A DNA stretch of 64,000 nt from Endomychus coccineus (lineage: Eukaryota; Arthropoda; Insecta; Coleoptera; Endomychidae). The stretch spans positions 105,010,010-105,074,009 of the forward strand of contig OY294067.1 of assembly GCA_958510875.1 (NCBI GenBank), written 5' to 3'. The notes below the pieces were generated by a model, which made no database searches, was not told the DNA's origin, and saw only the letters and a program-made list of their open reading frames with translations. The translations under genes and the position numbers were made by a program. Each line of letters starts with the position of its first letter. Positions within the stretch are counted from its first letter, which is position 1. This document shows, piece by piece, positions 43,571-55,419 of this stretch.

Positions 43571-45003
43571 ACCAACCTGCGATTACTGACTGTTTCCTAT
43601 CTTACTTACCGTTTATTATTTTCACCGATCATTTATTATCATACTCACCATTTGATATATAAAACTGGACAAGTGTACTGTTCAAAATATTGAAATACTG
43701 ATCATTTAATTTGTACCCATACAGTAATAACGTGTTTTCAAGTATCAATAATCACCATGGTAATATAAGCACCCTGGTAATGAAATAACTTTGCCGTACA
43801 CCCACTGTCGGTAATTAAGCACCACTTACCAGTAACAACGAGCTAGGAAACATTAGCCATTTTATTTTGACAGATGAGAATAACGGCTATAAAAAAATTA
43901 TCACGTCTCGCCTCAGCTGATTTTGTCACGTCTCGACTTCATGGTCTAGATAAAATCCACGCAAGATGAGACGAGTCGAGACGAGACGAGACGCCAAATT
44001 TGTTTCATCTCGGCGGCATTAATAGCAAGTTAGACTGTATAAAATGGTACTGTTGGAGAGGAAAATTAATCGTCTTCATTCATTGTTATAATTATCATAA
44101 ATAGCCCATATAGTGCTATAGCAGCTTCCATTTATCATTCATAAACTACCTAAATTTAAATAGATAAATGCATGAAATGTTGCACTAAATAGAATCCTCT
44201 TGTATATTACGTTTATGGTCACTGTACTAAATTTCATTTCCTCTCAGATGGAGCTATTGTTTCAACTAAAGTATGCACAACTAGCGAAATCAATTTCTGA
44301 GAACTTGTTAAAGTTATGAAAATTATGTTGAGATATTGTAGATGAACGTTGATATCATATACAATATGGAGAATATTGAGTGTTGAAATTATTGCAGACA
44401 ATTCTAGCCGACAATTCTAGCCGGGTTCTTCGTAAGTTAGGAGATACAGCTTCCATGTTTCAATCAATCGATAGATACCAGCGGCCATGTTAGTGGATAT
44501 CAATAATAGCTTCGCGTGATATAGTTTTAGTTTATTTGACCCATCAGACCCTCATCAATTTTAATAATATAACCACAGTAAAAACTGTATATAGTGGGTA
44601 TTTATTATCAGCGTATTAGGAAGGTTCCGTGTCAATTACTGACTGATAAACAGTAAGTAGTTAATCAGTGCATACAAAAAATCCAAGGTAATTTAGTTTT
44701 AGTTGATCAATGAAATTGCTGATATTATTTGTGGTACATATACTTCAGGAACCGTTAATATTAATCGTGATAAGATCAGTGGCGGTCCAATCATGGGTTA
44801 TACTATTCTTTTGTTTTTCCATTAAATAGTAATGAATTAAGTGAGAGCCAACTTGAAACACTTACCTTCATACACAGTCTGGGATTCGACTTGACATTGC
44901 TACACTCATCTCTTCAATCAACATTGGCTTTTCTCTGTCTTTTATCACATTCATAGTTGACACAGAAGAGACGTTTTAAGTTGAAAATCTGATATGCATG
45001 CCG
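43571..45003. other. no recognised gene
   Basis: AT-rich, with the second GAGACGAG block near 43968-44015. A CAGTGGCGGTCC motif at 44779 resembles a hAT end but has no partner. Confidence 0.4.
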
Positions 45004-45202
45004 AATTATATGGTGAAGTCCGATAAAACCGTGGAATACGAAACCGCGGCGTGTGCAATCCCACGCCAGTAATTGCACGTTATATGTATATTGTTAAGTT
45101 AGTTCTGTAGTAGCTTTGCTCGAATAAAGTTAGCAGTAATTCATCATTGTAAAGTTTATTCTTTTTTCAAAAAAACTGAATTCAAAAATTTTACATTCAA
45201 TT
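45004..45202 (+). repeat. 5' LTR of errantivirus
   Basis: 199 bp, with GTTATATGTATATTGTTAAG and a CTCGAATAAAGTTAGC segment containing an AATAAA signal, shared with the 3' LTR. Main differences from the 3' copy are in the first 60 bases and around the A/T-rich end. Confidence 0.93.
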
Positions 45203-45219
45203 GGCGCAGTCGGTAGGAT
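45202..45219 (+). promoter_or_regulatory. primer binding site, tRNA-Ser type
   Basis: TGGCGCAGTCGGTAGGAT directly follows (and overlaps by one T) the 5' LTR. It matches the PBS used by 17.6/297/ZAM-group errantiviruses, which prime from a serine tRNA. Confidence 0.88.
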
Positions 45220-45418
45220 AGTGTCCGTATCCCTTTCGAAAAACAAAACATCGTAGAAGATACGTTAGCTCCAGCTATTTAGACGCTATCGAAAGAACCA
45301 GAACAAAACGTTCTCGTACCAGAGGTTGGTTTCTCCGAAAACTACGAAACGTAAGTGTTGAGCAAACCTCCTTTACATTTGTTAATCACCCTTCCTTTCA
45401 TTCCATTCGAAGTTTTGT

Positions 45419-46774
45419 TTGATGAGTAACTTTTCAAGTAACTCTGATCTAACAAACTTGTCAGATATTGAAACAGAAAATACCGTTCGAGGTAAAATAA
45501 TTTTAAAACCTTCCAAATTAGATTTAACTTGCAATTCTAATTGTTCTAATACCGAAATAATTAACATGGATTATGCTGCTGGAAAAATGACAGACACTAT
45601 TCCATTTTTCGATGGAAATAGTGATTTTTTAGAAATGTATATCAAATTAGTAGATTCAGTGTATAACAATTATGGTTGTACAAATAACAATGCTTTGAAC
45701 AGTTCTGTATTTAATATAATCGTGTCTAGATTCACGGGCGAAGCCCAACAATTTATATTTTGTCAACCTGATTTAAATACATGGCCAGAAATAAGAACAG
45801 CCTTAAGAAACAAATTCAAAGATACAACTGACATGAGTGTTTCAACTCAAGAATTGATGAGTATGCACCCTGATCGTGGTGAGAATTTAATTAATTTTAC
45901 CATTAGACTAAAAACTATGAAAAATAAAATAAATGTTAATGTACAAGGAAATTCAGAACTCACAGCTGAAATGAAACAAGCTTTGATTTCTTTGAATGAA
46001 AAGAATGCACTCAATGTACTGAAAGCAGTGTCTCCAACAGAATTTCGACAATTAATCAATGAACATAAACCACGCGATATAGAACATTCTATTCCTTTAG
46101 CTGAAAGATATGAATCTGAACAAATCACACTTAATAATATCCGTAATCCTCATAGACCATTAAACAATATAAAAATGCAGAGGCAAAATCAATTTTCCAA
46201 TTTCAGAAAAAATCAACCAATTCAAGCTTTCGTCAGATAGAGTACTAATAACCATAATTATCAAAATCAGAATAAGATCGCATTTTCCAGTCAACCGATA
46301 AATATTCAATCAATTCCAACACCACAACGTAAACTACCAACTAATTCACAAGTATTTGGGAAGCCTACGAATGTGTTCAGACCAAATAGAAATAATGTTC
46401 CAAATTATCCCAAACCTGAACCCATGTCAACGGTAACAAAAAATACAATGTCATATCAAAGTAACAAATTTCCTCAACAACAGCAATCGACTTTTAGACC
46501 ACAATATCGAAGTCAATATCCTAATTACACATTCGAAGAATTGAATAATGTTGAACAAACAGCTGAATCTGATAATTACGATAACGTAGATCCCAACGCT
46601 GATGTGTACAATGAATATGAACCCACGAGTTATTCAAGTACAAATTGCATAAACGAAGATTCTTGTTACAGTCATAATTCAACTAACAATTCACAGGAAT
46701 ATGCAGAACCTGAAACTGTATATGATAATGTTCATTTTCTAGACGACGATCCTCAATCATACCCCAACGAATAG
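45419..46774 (+). pseudogene. gag: errantivirus gag, one in-frame stop
   Basis: The frame opens at 45419 and codes for 273 residues to TAG at 46238-46240, then continues in the same frame to 46774. Blocks such as TDTIPFFDGNSDFLEMYI, IVSRFTGEAQQFIF and SVSTQELMSMHPDRGENLIN resemble the capsid-type gag of errantiviruses. The second half is Asn/Gln/Pro-rich and disordered. No CCHC knuckle is seen, which is usual for this group. The single stop is a point mutation. Pol lies in another frame immediately after, consistent with frameshifting. Confidence 0.85.
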
Positions 46775-46776
46775 AA

Positions 46777-47100
46777 GTGAATGCATTGCAAGCTAATTCA
46801 TTGCCCTACATAGAAATAGCTAAACCTAAGATAAAATTACTTATAGATACAGGATGTTACATTTCAATGCTTAGACCTTATGTAGCTGAAAATCACTTTC
46901 CGTTTAATATATATTCAAGTAATACACCAATATCGACATGTACAGGGACGAAATTAGCACTTACCAAATGCAAAATACCGGCATTTAAAGAATTTAATAG
47001 TACTGATACTTTAGAATTTGTACTGTTTCCCTTTCACGATTATTTTGATGGTATAATTGGAATCAGAGATTTACAAAAAGTAAATTTGAATATCGATTAG
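46777..47100 (+). pseudogene. pol: errantivirus pol: aspartic protease part
   Basis: The frame contains KLLIDTGCYISMLRP, the DTG active-site block, and a C-terminal FDGIIGIRDL, the second conserved protease block. It ends with TAG. Between 47100 and 47440 the frame shifts several times while keeping recognisable text (RTSHLNSEEKYAIENLLKQY), so pol is broken between protease and RT. Confidence 0.85.
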
Positions 47101-47439
47101 AAAAATCAATGTCTTCATAATAATAACTTAACAATACCCTTCAAATATAGGCAAGATTTTGAATTTCAGAAACTTGAACTACCTGCCAAATCTACTATCA
47201 TGATAATTACACATCCTTAGAATTCACTAATCCACACGATAAACCACAACTTTTACATTTTAGCTCCAAAGCTTTAAATAATTACGTATCTCCATATTCC
47301 GAAGAAACATATGAATGTTTCAATATTGAACAATTTTATGATAATAGCAGAACAGACCAACATGTAGATCTAAAACAAATCCGCACTTCACACTTAAATA
47401 GCGAAGAAAAATATGCAATAGAAAATTTGCTGAAACAAT

Positions 47440-48600
47440 ATCGAGAAATATTACATGACAACGACAAAAAACTTACCTTTACAAAGACAGTTAAACATGA
47501 AATTGAAACCGGTTCATACTAAAACTTATCGTTATCCTTATATTCATAAAGAAGAAGTAAACCGACAAATTACAAAAATGTTAGATGATGGTATCATCAG
47601 ACTCACAGTCACCATGGAGCTCTCCTATATGGATTGTTCCGAAGAAATCCGATGCGAGTGGCAAGAAAAAATGGAGAATTGTAGTTGACTATCGTCCAAT
47701 CAATGACAAAACTATAGAGGACCGCTATCTACCAAATATTTCTGATATCCTCGATAAGCTTGAGATATGTCAATTTTTCACCACTCTAGATCTAGCTTCC
47801 GGTTTCCATCAGATAGAGATGCACCCATCTTCTATACAGAAAACGGCTTTCAATGTCGAAAATGGACATTATGAATTCGTACGCATGCCCATGGGATTAA
47901 AAATTCCCCTGCGACCTTTCAATAAAAATGGACGAGGTCATGAAAGACGTTCAAAATAAAATTTGTCTTGTTTATATGGACGATATAATAATATTTTCCA
48001 CCTCTCTTCAAGAGCATTTAAGTAATCTTAAACAAGTATTTGAAAGATTAAGATCAGCCGGATTCAAAATTCAATTAGATAAATCTGAGTTTCTACAGAA
48101 ACGTGTAGAGTTCCTAGGACACGTAATTACGCCTGATGGAATTTCGCCAAATCCAAAGAAAATAGAAGCAATTTCCAAATTTCCAATCCCGAAAACTCAA
48201 AAAGAAATTAAATCATTTTTAGGCTTAGTGGGCTATTATCGAAAATTTATCAATAACTTCGCGAAATTGACTAAACCAATGACAAACTGTCTTAAGAAAA
48301 ATATGAAAGTAGAACACACACACCAGACTTTGTAAAAGCCTTCCAATATTGCAGAGATATTATTTCTAACGGACCTATATTAAAACATCCTGACTTTACG
48401 AAGCCATTTATTTTGACCACAGACGCTTCAAATTTTGCCGTAGGTGCTGTACTTTCACAAGGTACTATAGGTAGCGACCTACCAATAGCTTATGCAAGTC
48501 GTAGACTTAACCCGGCAGAAATTGATTACAGCATTATTCAGAAAGAGCTGTTGAGTATAGTCTGGGCGGGCCCTACCTATACGGAGTAAAATTCGACATA
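47440..48600 (+). pseudogene. pol: errantivirus pol: reverse transcriptase and RNase H start
   Basis: Across three frames: YRYPYIHKEEVNRQITKML, SPWSSPIWIVPKKSDASGKK, VVDYRPINDKTIEDRYLPN, FFTTLDLASGFHQIEM, then after a frameshift near 47915 the catalytic [23 protein letters not shown] and [12 protein letters not shown] follow. RNase H begins ILTTDASNFAVGAVLSQG and ELLSIVWA. A small deletion after VWA shifts the frame; it is present in both copies of the later duplication. The active-site residues are present but the reading frame is not continuous. Confidence 0.9.
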
Positions 48601-49376
48601 GTGTCAGATCATAGGCCGTTACAATGGCTATTTTCACTTAAAGAACCCAGTTCGAAACTTCCCCGGTGGAGACTAAAATTAGAAGAATACGACTACACTA
48701 TAAAATATAAAAGAGGAAAATTAAACACAAATGCAGACGCACTATCACGAGTAGAAATAAATGCCATGGAAAACGACAATGCTTCAATGATAGTCAATAT
48801 CACTGACGAAGACATTGAAAGAATTATCGACCAAGAAATCCCCAATAATAACGATCATAATAATGACGATACAGAAACTGTACATACTAGTCATGAAAAT
48901 CCAATTTTAGAGGTAAAATATACCGACAAAGCTTATGCAAGTCGTAGACTTAACCCGGCAGAAATTGATTACAGCATTATTCAGAAAGAGCTGTTGAGTA
49001 TAGTCTGGGCGGGCCCTACCTATACGGAGTAAAATTCGACATAGTGTCAGATCATAGGCCGTTACAATGGCTATTTTCACTTAAAGAACCCAGTTCGAAA
49101 CTTCCCCGGTGGAGACTAAAATTAGAAGAATACGACTACACTATAAAATATAAAAGAGGAAAATTAAACACAAATGCAGACGCACTATCACGAGTAGAAA
49201 TAAATGCCATGGAAAACGACAATGCTTCAATGATAGTCAATATCACTGACGAAGACATTGAAAGAATTATCGACCAAGAAATCCCCAATAATAACGATCA
49301 TAATAATGACGATACAGAAACTGTACATACTAGTCATGAAAATCCAATTTTAGAGGTAAAATATACCGACAAAGCT
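48491..49376 (+). repeat. 443-bp perfect tandem duplication inside pol
   Basis: 48491-48933 and 48934-49376 appear identical along their whole length. Both begin TATGCAAGTCGTAGACTTAA and end GACAAAGCT, and the join lies at a short AGCT microhomology. The segment covers the end of RNase H and the start of the integrase-linked region. Because 443 is not a multiple of three, it shifts the frame. Confidence 0.93.
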
Positions 49377-49379
49377 ATT

Positions 49380-50692
49380 AACACCTACAAAAATCAAGTT
49401 GTTATTCTCGTAAAAGATCGCGAAAAAATTGTAGTTAATAAAATATTCGATCATACTAGACTTATCCGCATCATAACAAAAGACACCAGAGAAGAATATA
49501 TTCGAAACGTGATGCGCGAAAGAATTAAGCCCGACACCTTACACTGTATGTATTTCAATAACGAAAACGCGAAGCTGAAGTTCATTAGAATATTACAAAA
49601 TAATTTCAATAAATCGCTGAAGATAATCATTAGCAATAACATACTCACGAACATCACAGAAAAGGTAGACCAAACTCAGAATATCAAATATCAGCACGAA
49701 ACAAAGACATGTCACCGTGGCATTCAAGGAACTACACAAGCACTTAAGAGATTATACTATTGGCCCAAATTAGACCAAGATGTACAAGAATATATCAATA
49801 CTTGCGAAATATGTCAAGTAACTAAATATGAAAAACATCCACATGTAATCTTTTATAAACCAACACCTACTGGGAATGCTCCTCTTGAACATATTTATAT
49901 AGATACCTTCAAAATTGATTATACCTCTTATTTGACAGTAATAGATAATTTCTCAAAATTTGGACAAGCTATTTCAATTAATACATGTAACGCGATAGAA
50001 ATACTAAACGCTCTAATTAATTCATTTAGTCATCACGGAATTCCAAGAAAAATCACTTGCGATAATGGTGTAGAATTTAAAAACGCAGTCATTGAAGGAC
50101 TCGCGAAACTGTATAGTATAGAATTACATTTCATAACAAATTTACATCATGATAGTAACAGCCCAGTTGAACGCTTCCACTCTACATTAATAGAATCAAT
50201 AAGAGTTCTCAAAACTACAAATAATAAATCTAACATAGCTCAGCATGTAAAAACGCTATCTTAGCTTATAATAATTCAATTCATTCTAGTATTGGATTTA
50301 CACCTTTTCAAATAATTAAAGCTAATCCTCAAGACAAAACACCTTTCGATTTCTTAAATACTAAAGTAACATTTGAAACGTATGTGAAAGAACACGCAGA
50401 TATACTCAAAACATTAGAACCAATTATTAAAGACCGAATAACCTTAAGTCAAACAAAATCTTTGACAAAAAAGAACGAGAAAAGAAAGAAACCACCCGTG
50501 TTGAAATTAAATAGACCTATCTATGTAAAAACACCAGGTCGCATACCGAAAAGTCAGAATCGCTATACCCGAGCAACCAATCCCGAAGATTTAGGTAATG
50601 AAAAATTCGTATCATCGAAACAAGTTTATCATAATAGTATATTAAAGAACGAGTTTCCTAAGACTCGTCTTAAAGCACGAATTCAAGTTTAA
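49380..50692 (+). pseudogene. pol: errantivirus pol: integrase and C-terminus
   Basis: The zinc-binding block reads HRGIQGTTQALKRLYYWPKL with CEICQ. The core has IYIDTFKIDYTSYLTVID (first Asp), KITCDNGVEFKNA (second Asp) and SNSPVERFHSTLIESI (Glu). The frame breaks near 50264, and the remaining C-terminal part (50384-50640) reads to RIPKSQNRYTRATNPEDL. The last part of that frame (50641-50692) is not pol but the start of the inserted hairpin sequence. Confidence 0.88.
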
Positions 50693-51130
50693 AAAACGAG
50701 TGGCGAAGCCACGAGTTCTTTTAAAGAATGAGTGCTTCAAGGTCTTAGGAAACGAGTTGTTTATACTATTTTTTGTAATTTGCCCTTTTTATGCCGTTTT
50801 TAAACAAAAATGTTTAATTTAGTCCATTTAGGGATTTTTATGGTGGTTGGTAACATCTTAATTTTGAAAGTCAAAATTTGATTCAGTGGTTCTGTGATCG
50901 CTTTTGTTTCCGTAATTTTAGTTTCGTCTCTACTGGAAAGAGCAATAACACTAGAAAACGACTATTAGTACAAATATCTAAACCATATTGTGTATTAGCT
51001 GAAATCAATTCTTCCACTGGACACGTCGATGACTTTCTCTTCTTGAGTTGTTGATGCTCGACACTGTCATTTAAACTGACATAATGATGACAAGATAATT
51101 CCGCATCAAGCTCGCCATCCTAAAAATGTA
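50645..51130. mobile_element. insertion between pol and env with cloverleaf-like palindrome
   Basis: The pol C-terminal frame is followed abruptly by TTTCCTAAGACTCGTCTTAA, a central hairpin AACGAGTGGC-GAA-GCCACGAGTT, and GTGCTTCAAGGTCTTAGGAA at 50650-50763. The outer arms CTAAG...CTTAG pair, and AAGAC-TC-GTCTT is a perfect small hairpin. The shape matches the palindrome at 34511-34630. The following 370 bp are non-coding and unlike any errantivirus region. Errantivirus env normally follows pol directly, so this is probably foreign. The right border (near 51130) is uncertain. Confidence 0.6.
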
Positions 51131-51212
51131 AAAAGTTCCGTGCTTTTTTTGGATATTAAGACACGGCAAGTGATGACGTTGCGTTCGTTAATGGGTCTAT
51201 TAGAAAATCAAA

Positions 51213-52951
51213 ATGGAGGCAAATTACAAAAAACAATTATTAAGCCACAACGTTTGTTACAGGATCATGGAAATGATAATACACATAATATCTCTCTTAA
51301 CGCTGACCAACATAATACAATCGCAGAATGTACAAATAGAGACGCTAAGGAAACCGATTCTTCCTGTGCAACGAGGCCGGGCACGAATCGTAATAAGTAA
51401 ACATACATTCCTTCACCATATAAACGTAGATAATTTAAAAACGCTTGTCGATGAAGCATACGAACAAATATTATAAGCCGAAAACCGTATGAGGTCCCCT
51501 AATCAATACCTTGCAAATGTGCTTGACAATAAACGAAAACGTATCATTGAACAAATACACAAATATGCCGAAAGTCTACATTATCTAATACCTAGTCGTG
51601 AAAGACGTGGAATTATGAATTTCGTAGGCAAAATTCAGAATTGGGCCTTTGGTACTATGGATGACGATGATCGCAAGTACATTAACACTCATCTTAATAG
51701 CTTAAATGACAATGAAAACAATCCACATTCAGACTTGCAAACGCAGCAAACTCTATTAAAAAATTTAACTCGAGAGTACAACGATGCTATCAAAACATTA
51801 AGTTACAACCAAAACAACATATATAAAGAGATAAACGCCATATTAAATTACACCTCTGACAGAACGCAAAGTATCGCAGATGTGCTGGAAATTTCAATAA
51901 TATTAGATAACTTCTCAGCACAATTAAACGAAATTGGTCAATTAATAGAACAAATTAAAATGGCTCTAGCGTTCGCACATCTTAATGTATTGCATAGTTC
52001 CATTTTACCTCCAAAACAATTATTCTCGATATTAGAACAAACAGAAAAGTTATATCCAGGAGATAATATACCTCAGTTAGTCAATATTCATAACTATTAT
52101 CAAATAATGTCTGCACAAGTTCTCATTGATAGCGAAATGATCATCTTTAAAATTCACATAGGCATCGTAAAATCTTCATATAATTATCTACATCTGTATC
52201 CTATCCCAATCCAAAATAAGATTTTGATAATCCAACACCCCTACCTATTGCTCAACGACTTAGACTATTGGATCACCGAAGAGGATTGTCCCGAATTAGA
52301 AGATACGTACTACTGTCGTCAAATTATCCTATCGAAAGAAGAATCCTGTATACCCGATCTTCTTAGAGGACTTAAGAATGAATGCCGTCACCTACGAGTC
52401 AACATATCAATGGATCTAGTAGAACAAATAACATCAGATACTGTCCTGGTAACCCCGAAAACTGAAACACAAATTTAAAGCTATTGCCCGCAAGAAGGAA
52501 TACATCTTCTCAAAGATGCCAGTGTGATTCACCTACACCACTGCGAAGTTGAAATAAACGATGTAACATATACAGAGTTTAAAACCTTCAATAACGATTT
52601 CCTATTTGAAACACCCAAAATTGAGTTCAACTCACAGAATTAAATGGCGAACCCCTGCAACTGAAAACAACTAAGCTGAATGAAATCCAAAGTTTAATGA
52701 AAGCTGTTGAAAATCTGAAACTTCATGAAATCATTACACCAAAATCAATATATTTGGAATGGACCAACACCTCATTAATCATCGTAATCGTTATAACATG
52801 CCTAATACTATTCTGCTTCAGAAGATTAATTGAAAAATACTTTAAAAATTTATGGAAGTCAAAGTCGACACCGACTCTCGAAAAAACTCCTCCTCAGGAA
52901 CCCCGTTTTTCCGATCTTCGAGGGGAGGAATTATATGGTGAAGTCCGATGA
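51213..52951 (+). pseudogene. env: errantivirus env (fusion-type envelope), broken
   Basis: A leader with a hydrophobic stretch (about 51258-51300) opens the frame. An in-frame TAA stands at 51474-51476. The long part 51489-52478 contains a furin-like RERR site at about 51597-51608, followed directly by a conserved region typical of the insect errantivirus and baculovirus F-type fusion proteins. A frameshift follows 52478, and the last frame (52697-52951) carries a single transmembrane segment at about 52776-52823 and a short basic tail. It cannot be expressed as one protein. The description is of family and breaks only. Confidence 0.85.
52920..52928 (+). promoter_or_regulatory. polypurine tract
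   Basis: GAGGGGAGG immediately precedes the 3' LTR, where plus-strand synthesis primes. Confidence 0.8.
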
Positions 52952-53125
52952 CACCGTGGAATACGGAACCGCGGCGTATGCAATCTCACGCCAGTCATTG
53001 CACGTTATATGTATATTGTTAAGTTAGTTCTGTAGTAGCTTTGCTCGAATAAAGTTAGCAGTAATTCATCATTGTAAAGTTTATTCTTTTTTTTTATACT
53101 GAATTTATAAATTTTACATTTAATT
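52929..53125 (+). repeat. 3' LTR of errantivirus
   Basis: 197 bp matching the 5' LTR with about a dozen differences, concentrated in the first 60 bases and the T-rich stretch near 53086-53120. Confidence 0.93.
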
Positions 53126-53439
53126 GCCCACAGTGGTCTCCTTAAAGTTCTGTATGATTGATGCACTGACTTAATCAGTACCTAAGCAAGTTCTTCGACT
53201 TTCGACATAATATTCCGGACGTTGTTTATTTTGAAGATTGAAATGAACTCGGTAAGAATAAACTTTTTAAGTTTCAGCATTTAAGACATGTTCACATTTT
53301 CTGTATATAATCACATAGTTTTTCCCTTTGATGAAAAGTTGTGTTACAAATTTTTATGTGTACTGATTATATCATACGGTGGAAATCGAAGGATCATTTT
53401 GTTTCAGGTACTCATAAAAGTATAGCCTGCCAAACACAA

Positions 53440-54330
53440 AAGATGCGGAAGAAGTGTTAAATTATCTACAATCCCTCTGTTCAGATGATGCAGGATACGA
53501 ACAATTAGATGCTGTCGAATCTGTTGGGGATGTGATTTCAGAGCTCGCGATGTGAGAAAGGTGTCTTAGCAAAGAAAATGGAGATATTTCCAAAAATGGA
53601 GAGCGGAAGCATATACGTTACGGATTTTGGTGCTTTGCAATGTGACAGCCACATTATCAAAGTTGATACTGGTGAAAAAATGGAGAGCAAAACTCTTGGC
53701 AGTAATGTCACTGAGAAGTTGTGTGTGGAAAATCATCTTTCCCATAACCATGTAAAGAAAGAAAAACGTGATGCCCATCATGATCTTCATGAACTGCAGA
53801 AAAGTATTACTACAATAAGATGGCACGATAAGTTACCGTAGCGACTAACATATGTGATGAGTCTATATTTTCAACTAAAGGCATATGTGAAAGGTGGTCA
53901 AGAAAGGAATTAGCATTCGTATCTGTTGAACGGCCAACATTGGTACAGTTTTGTAACATAGGCACGGCTCCTGTAAAGAGCTAAAATTAGATAAAAAAAA
54001 TGATACTCCGTATTTTCCAGTTCTGTTTGAGTGATTAAGTTACGAATATGTGGACGCTTTGTAGACACGTTGATTCAAATATGGGATAGATGGAATATAT
54101 ACGATACATTGTATTAGCTGTATCAAGTTATTCACCCTATGGTACCACTGTTGGTGTCAAACGAAAATTACAATCTGAAGTTGCGACAGTAAGGGCCACC
54201 GGATAGATACATAAGAAACTCAACCTCGCTGTACCAGATGTAGAAAGTGTATACAGTTTTAGAGCATCAAGTGCAACGTTGGTCTCTATCCTCATGACTG
54301 CTTTCGACTGGGTATATCATAAGAAATAAT
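53440..54330 (+). pseudogene. piggyBac-like transposase relic
   Basis: An acidic start near 53440 reads AEEVLNYLQSLCSDDAGYEQ. The frame 53578-53841 ends KKEKRDAHHDLHELQKSITT and IRWHD, and a shifted frame continues VVTVATNMCDE, KGICERWSRKELAFVSVERP and LVQFCNIG. This matches the piggyBac block (x-VRWxDNKxVxxLS...VxRWxRKExxxVxVxxPxxVxxYN). The Gly-Gly-Val-Asp motif is not found. Large parts are deleted and frameshifts are many. Confidence 0.65.
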
Positions 54331-55100
54331 TTGAATTTTTAATTTAAATTGAAAATGATCTATGGACTATTGCTTATAACATTACAGAATTACAAAACAA
54401 GTTTATTTCAATATTTCAGATAAAGGCGTTATGCAATTCATAATTTTTCATTTTACTCATATTTATAGAATATGGATACCCCAAAGCTATACATAAGTTA
54501 ATCTTAGTCTCGGTACCTTTGAAGTTGGTGTTCCAAAAGAAATTTCGCGCAACGTCTACTGGCATACTGATATTTATGATTAGAATGAGCCTACAATGAA
54601 AGTCTAGCATGTAATTTACAATTCATAAGAGCTGTATGAAATCCTGATGTGATAAAATGTAAAGGGATCATAGCCTCCATATTAACAAGATGCGTGCAGA
54701 CATGCGCGAAAAAACACCAACTCCTATCAAAATTACCAAGATTAACTTCTGCATAGCGTTAGCCCGGTAGAATCTCTAAATTCTATGATACGATAGTTTG
54801 TGTCAACATTTCAAGTGAATTGTATTCACCGTTTGGTCGCTACACGAAAATATACCTTGTGCCATCATATAACCCGATTCAAGAGAAGACTCCATTCGCA
54901 ATGCTTACTCCGTCTCAATAAAATGTTCTGGTTATTCCACTTGTCTTAGAATTCCTATTTCAATATTATTGTGTATTGTAAACTACGTTTAGTGCTGCAT
55001 CATTTGTTATGTGATGACTCACCGCAAGCAGACCACAAAAAAAAAATGTTGTCTGATAACACCAAACTACAGTAAGACGCACAAGTGCGGTTTGGTGTGA
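54331..55100. other. no recognised gene
   Basis: AT-rich, without a supported feature. Confidence 0.35.
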
Positions 55101-55419
55101 TCAGTTAAATAAGTTATTTTTGGCACATTCGAACTGTGAGTTGATTGATAGTTTACAGAAATTTCGATTAGTACACTTTTGGTCAGTTCTTCTCGTTGAA
55201 GTTCCCGAAGCGGGCGAAGCCAGCATAAGGTAATAGTTTTGTAATAATCCGACGGATAATTGCTTTTGGGGTGGCCCCCGCTTCAATGATTTCATAAAAT
55301 TGATTACTTTGAAAAACGGAGATTTCTTGACCTCCGTTTCGTTCGGATAGTTCTTCACCACCTACCCGATCGGTAAGTCCAGCCAGCTTTATGTCCACAG
55401 GGATGATCCATTGTTGCAT
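55101..55419 (-). pseudogene. unrecognised minus-strand ORF pair
   Basis: Two overlapping minus-strand frames (55419-55183 and 55361-55101) appear to be one broken coding region: MQQWIIPVDIKLAGLTDRVG, then GGQEISVFQSNQFYEIIEA, then in another frame VGLLQNYYLMLASPAS. The local base composition is less AT-rich than its flanks. I do not recognise the family; a retrotransposon gag is possible. Confidence 0.3.

Larger units (their letters stand above)
45004..53125 (+). mobile_element. Ty3/gypsy errantivirus-type LTR element, full span, inactivated
   Basis: LTRs 45004-45202 and 52929-53125 start AATTATATGG and end TTAATT or TCAATT. A tRNA-Ser-like PBS, TGGCGCAGTCGGTAGGAT, overlaps the end of the 5' LTR, and a GAGGGGAGG polypurine tract abuts the 3' LTR. 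The order gag, protease, RT, RNase H, integrase, env is that of the 17.6/297/ZAM-type insect endogenous retroviruses. Flanks GCCG and GCCC are a near-match 4-bp target duplication. In-frame stops, frameshifts, a 443-bp duplication in pol and an insertion before env inactivate it. LTRs differ at roughly 6% of positions, so it is not recent. Confidence 0.93.
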
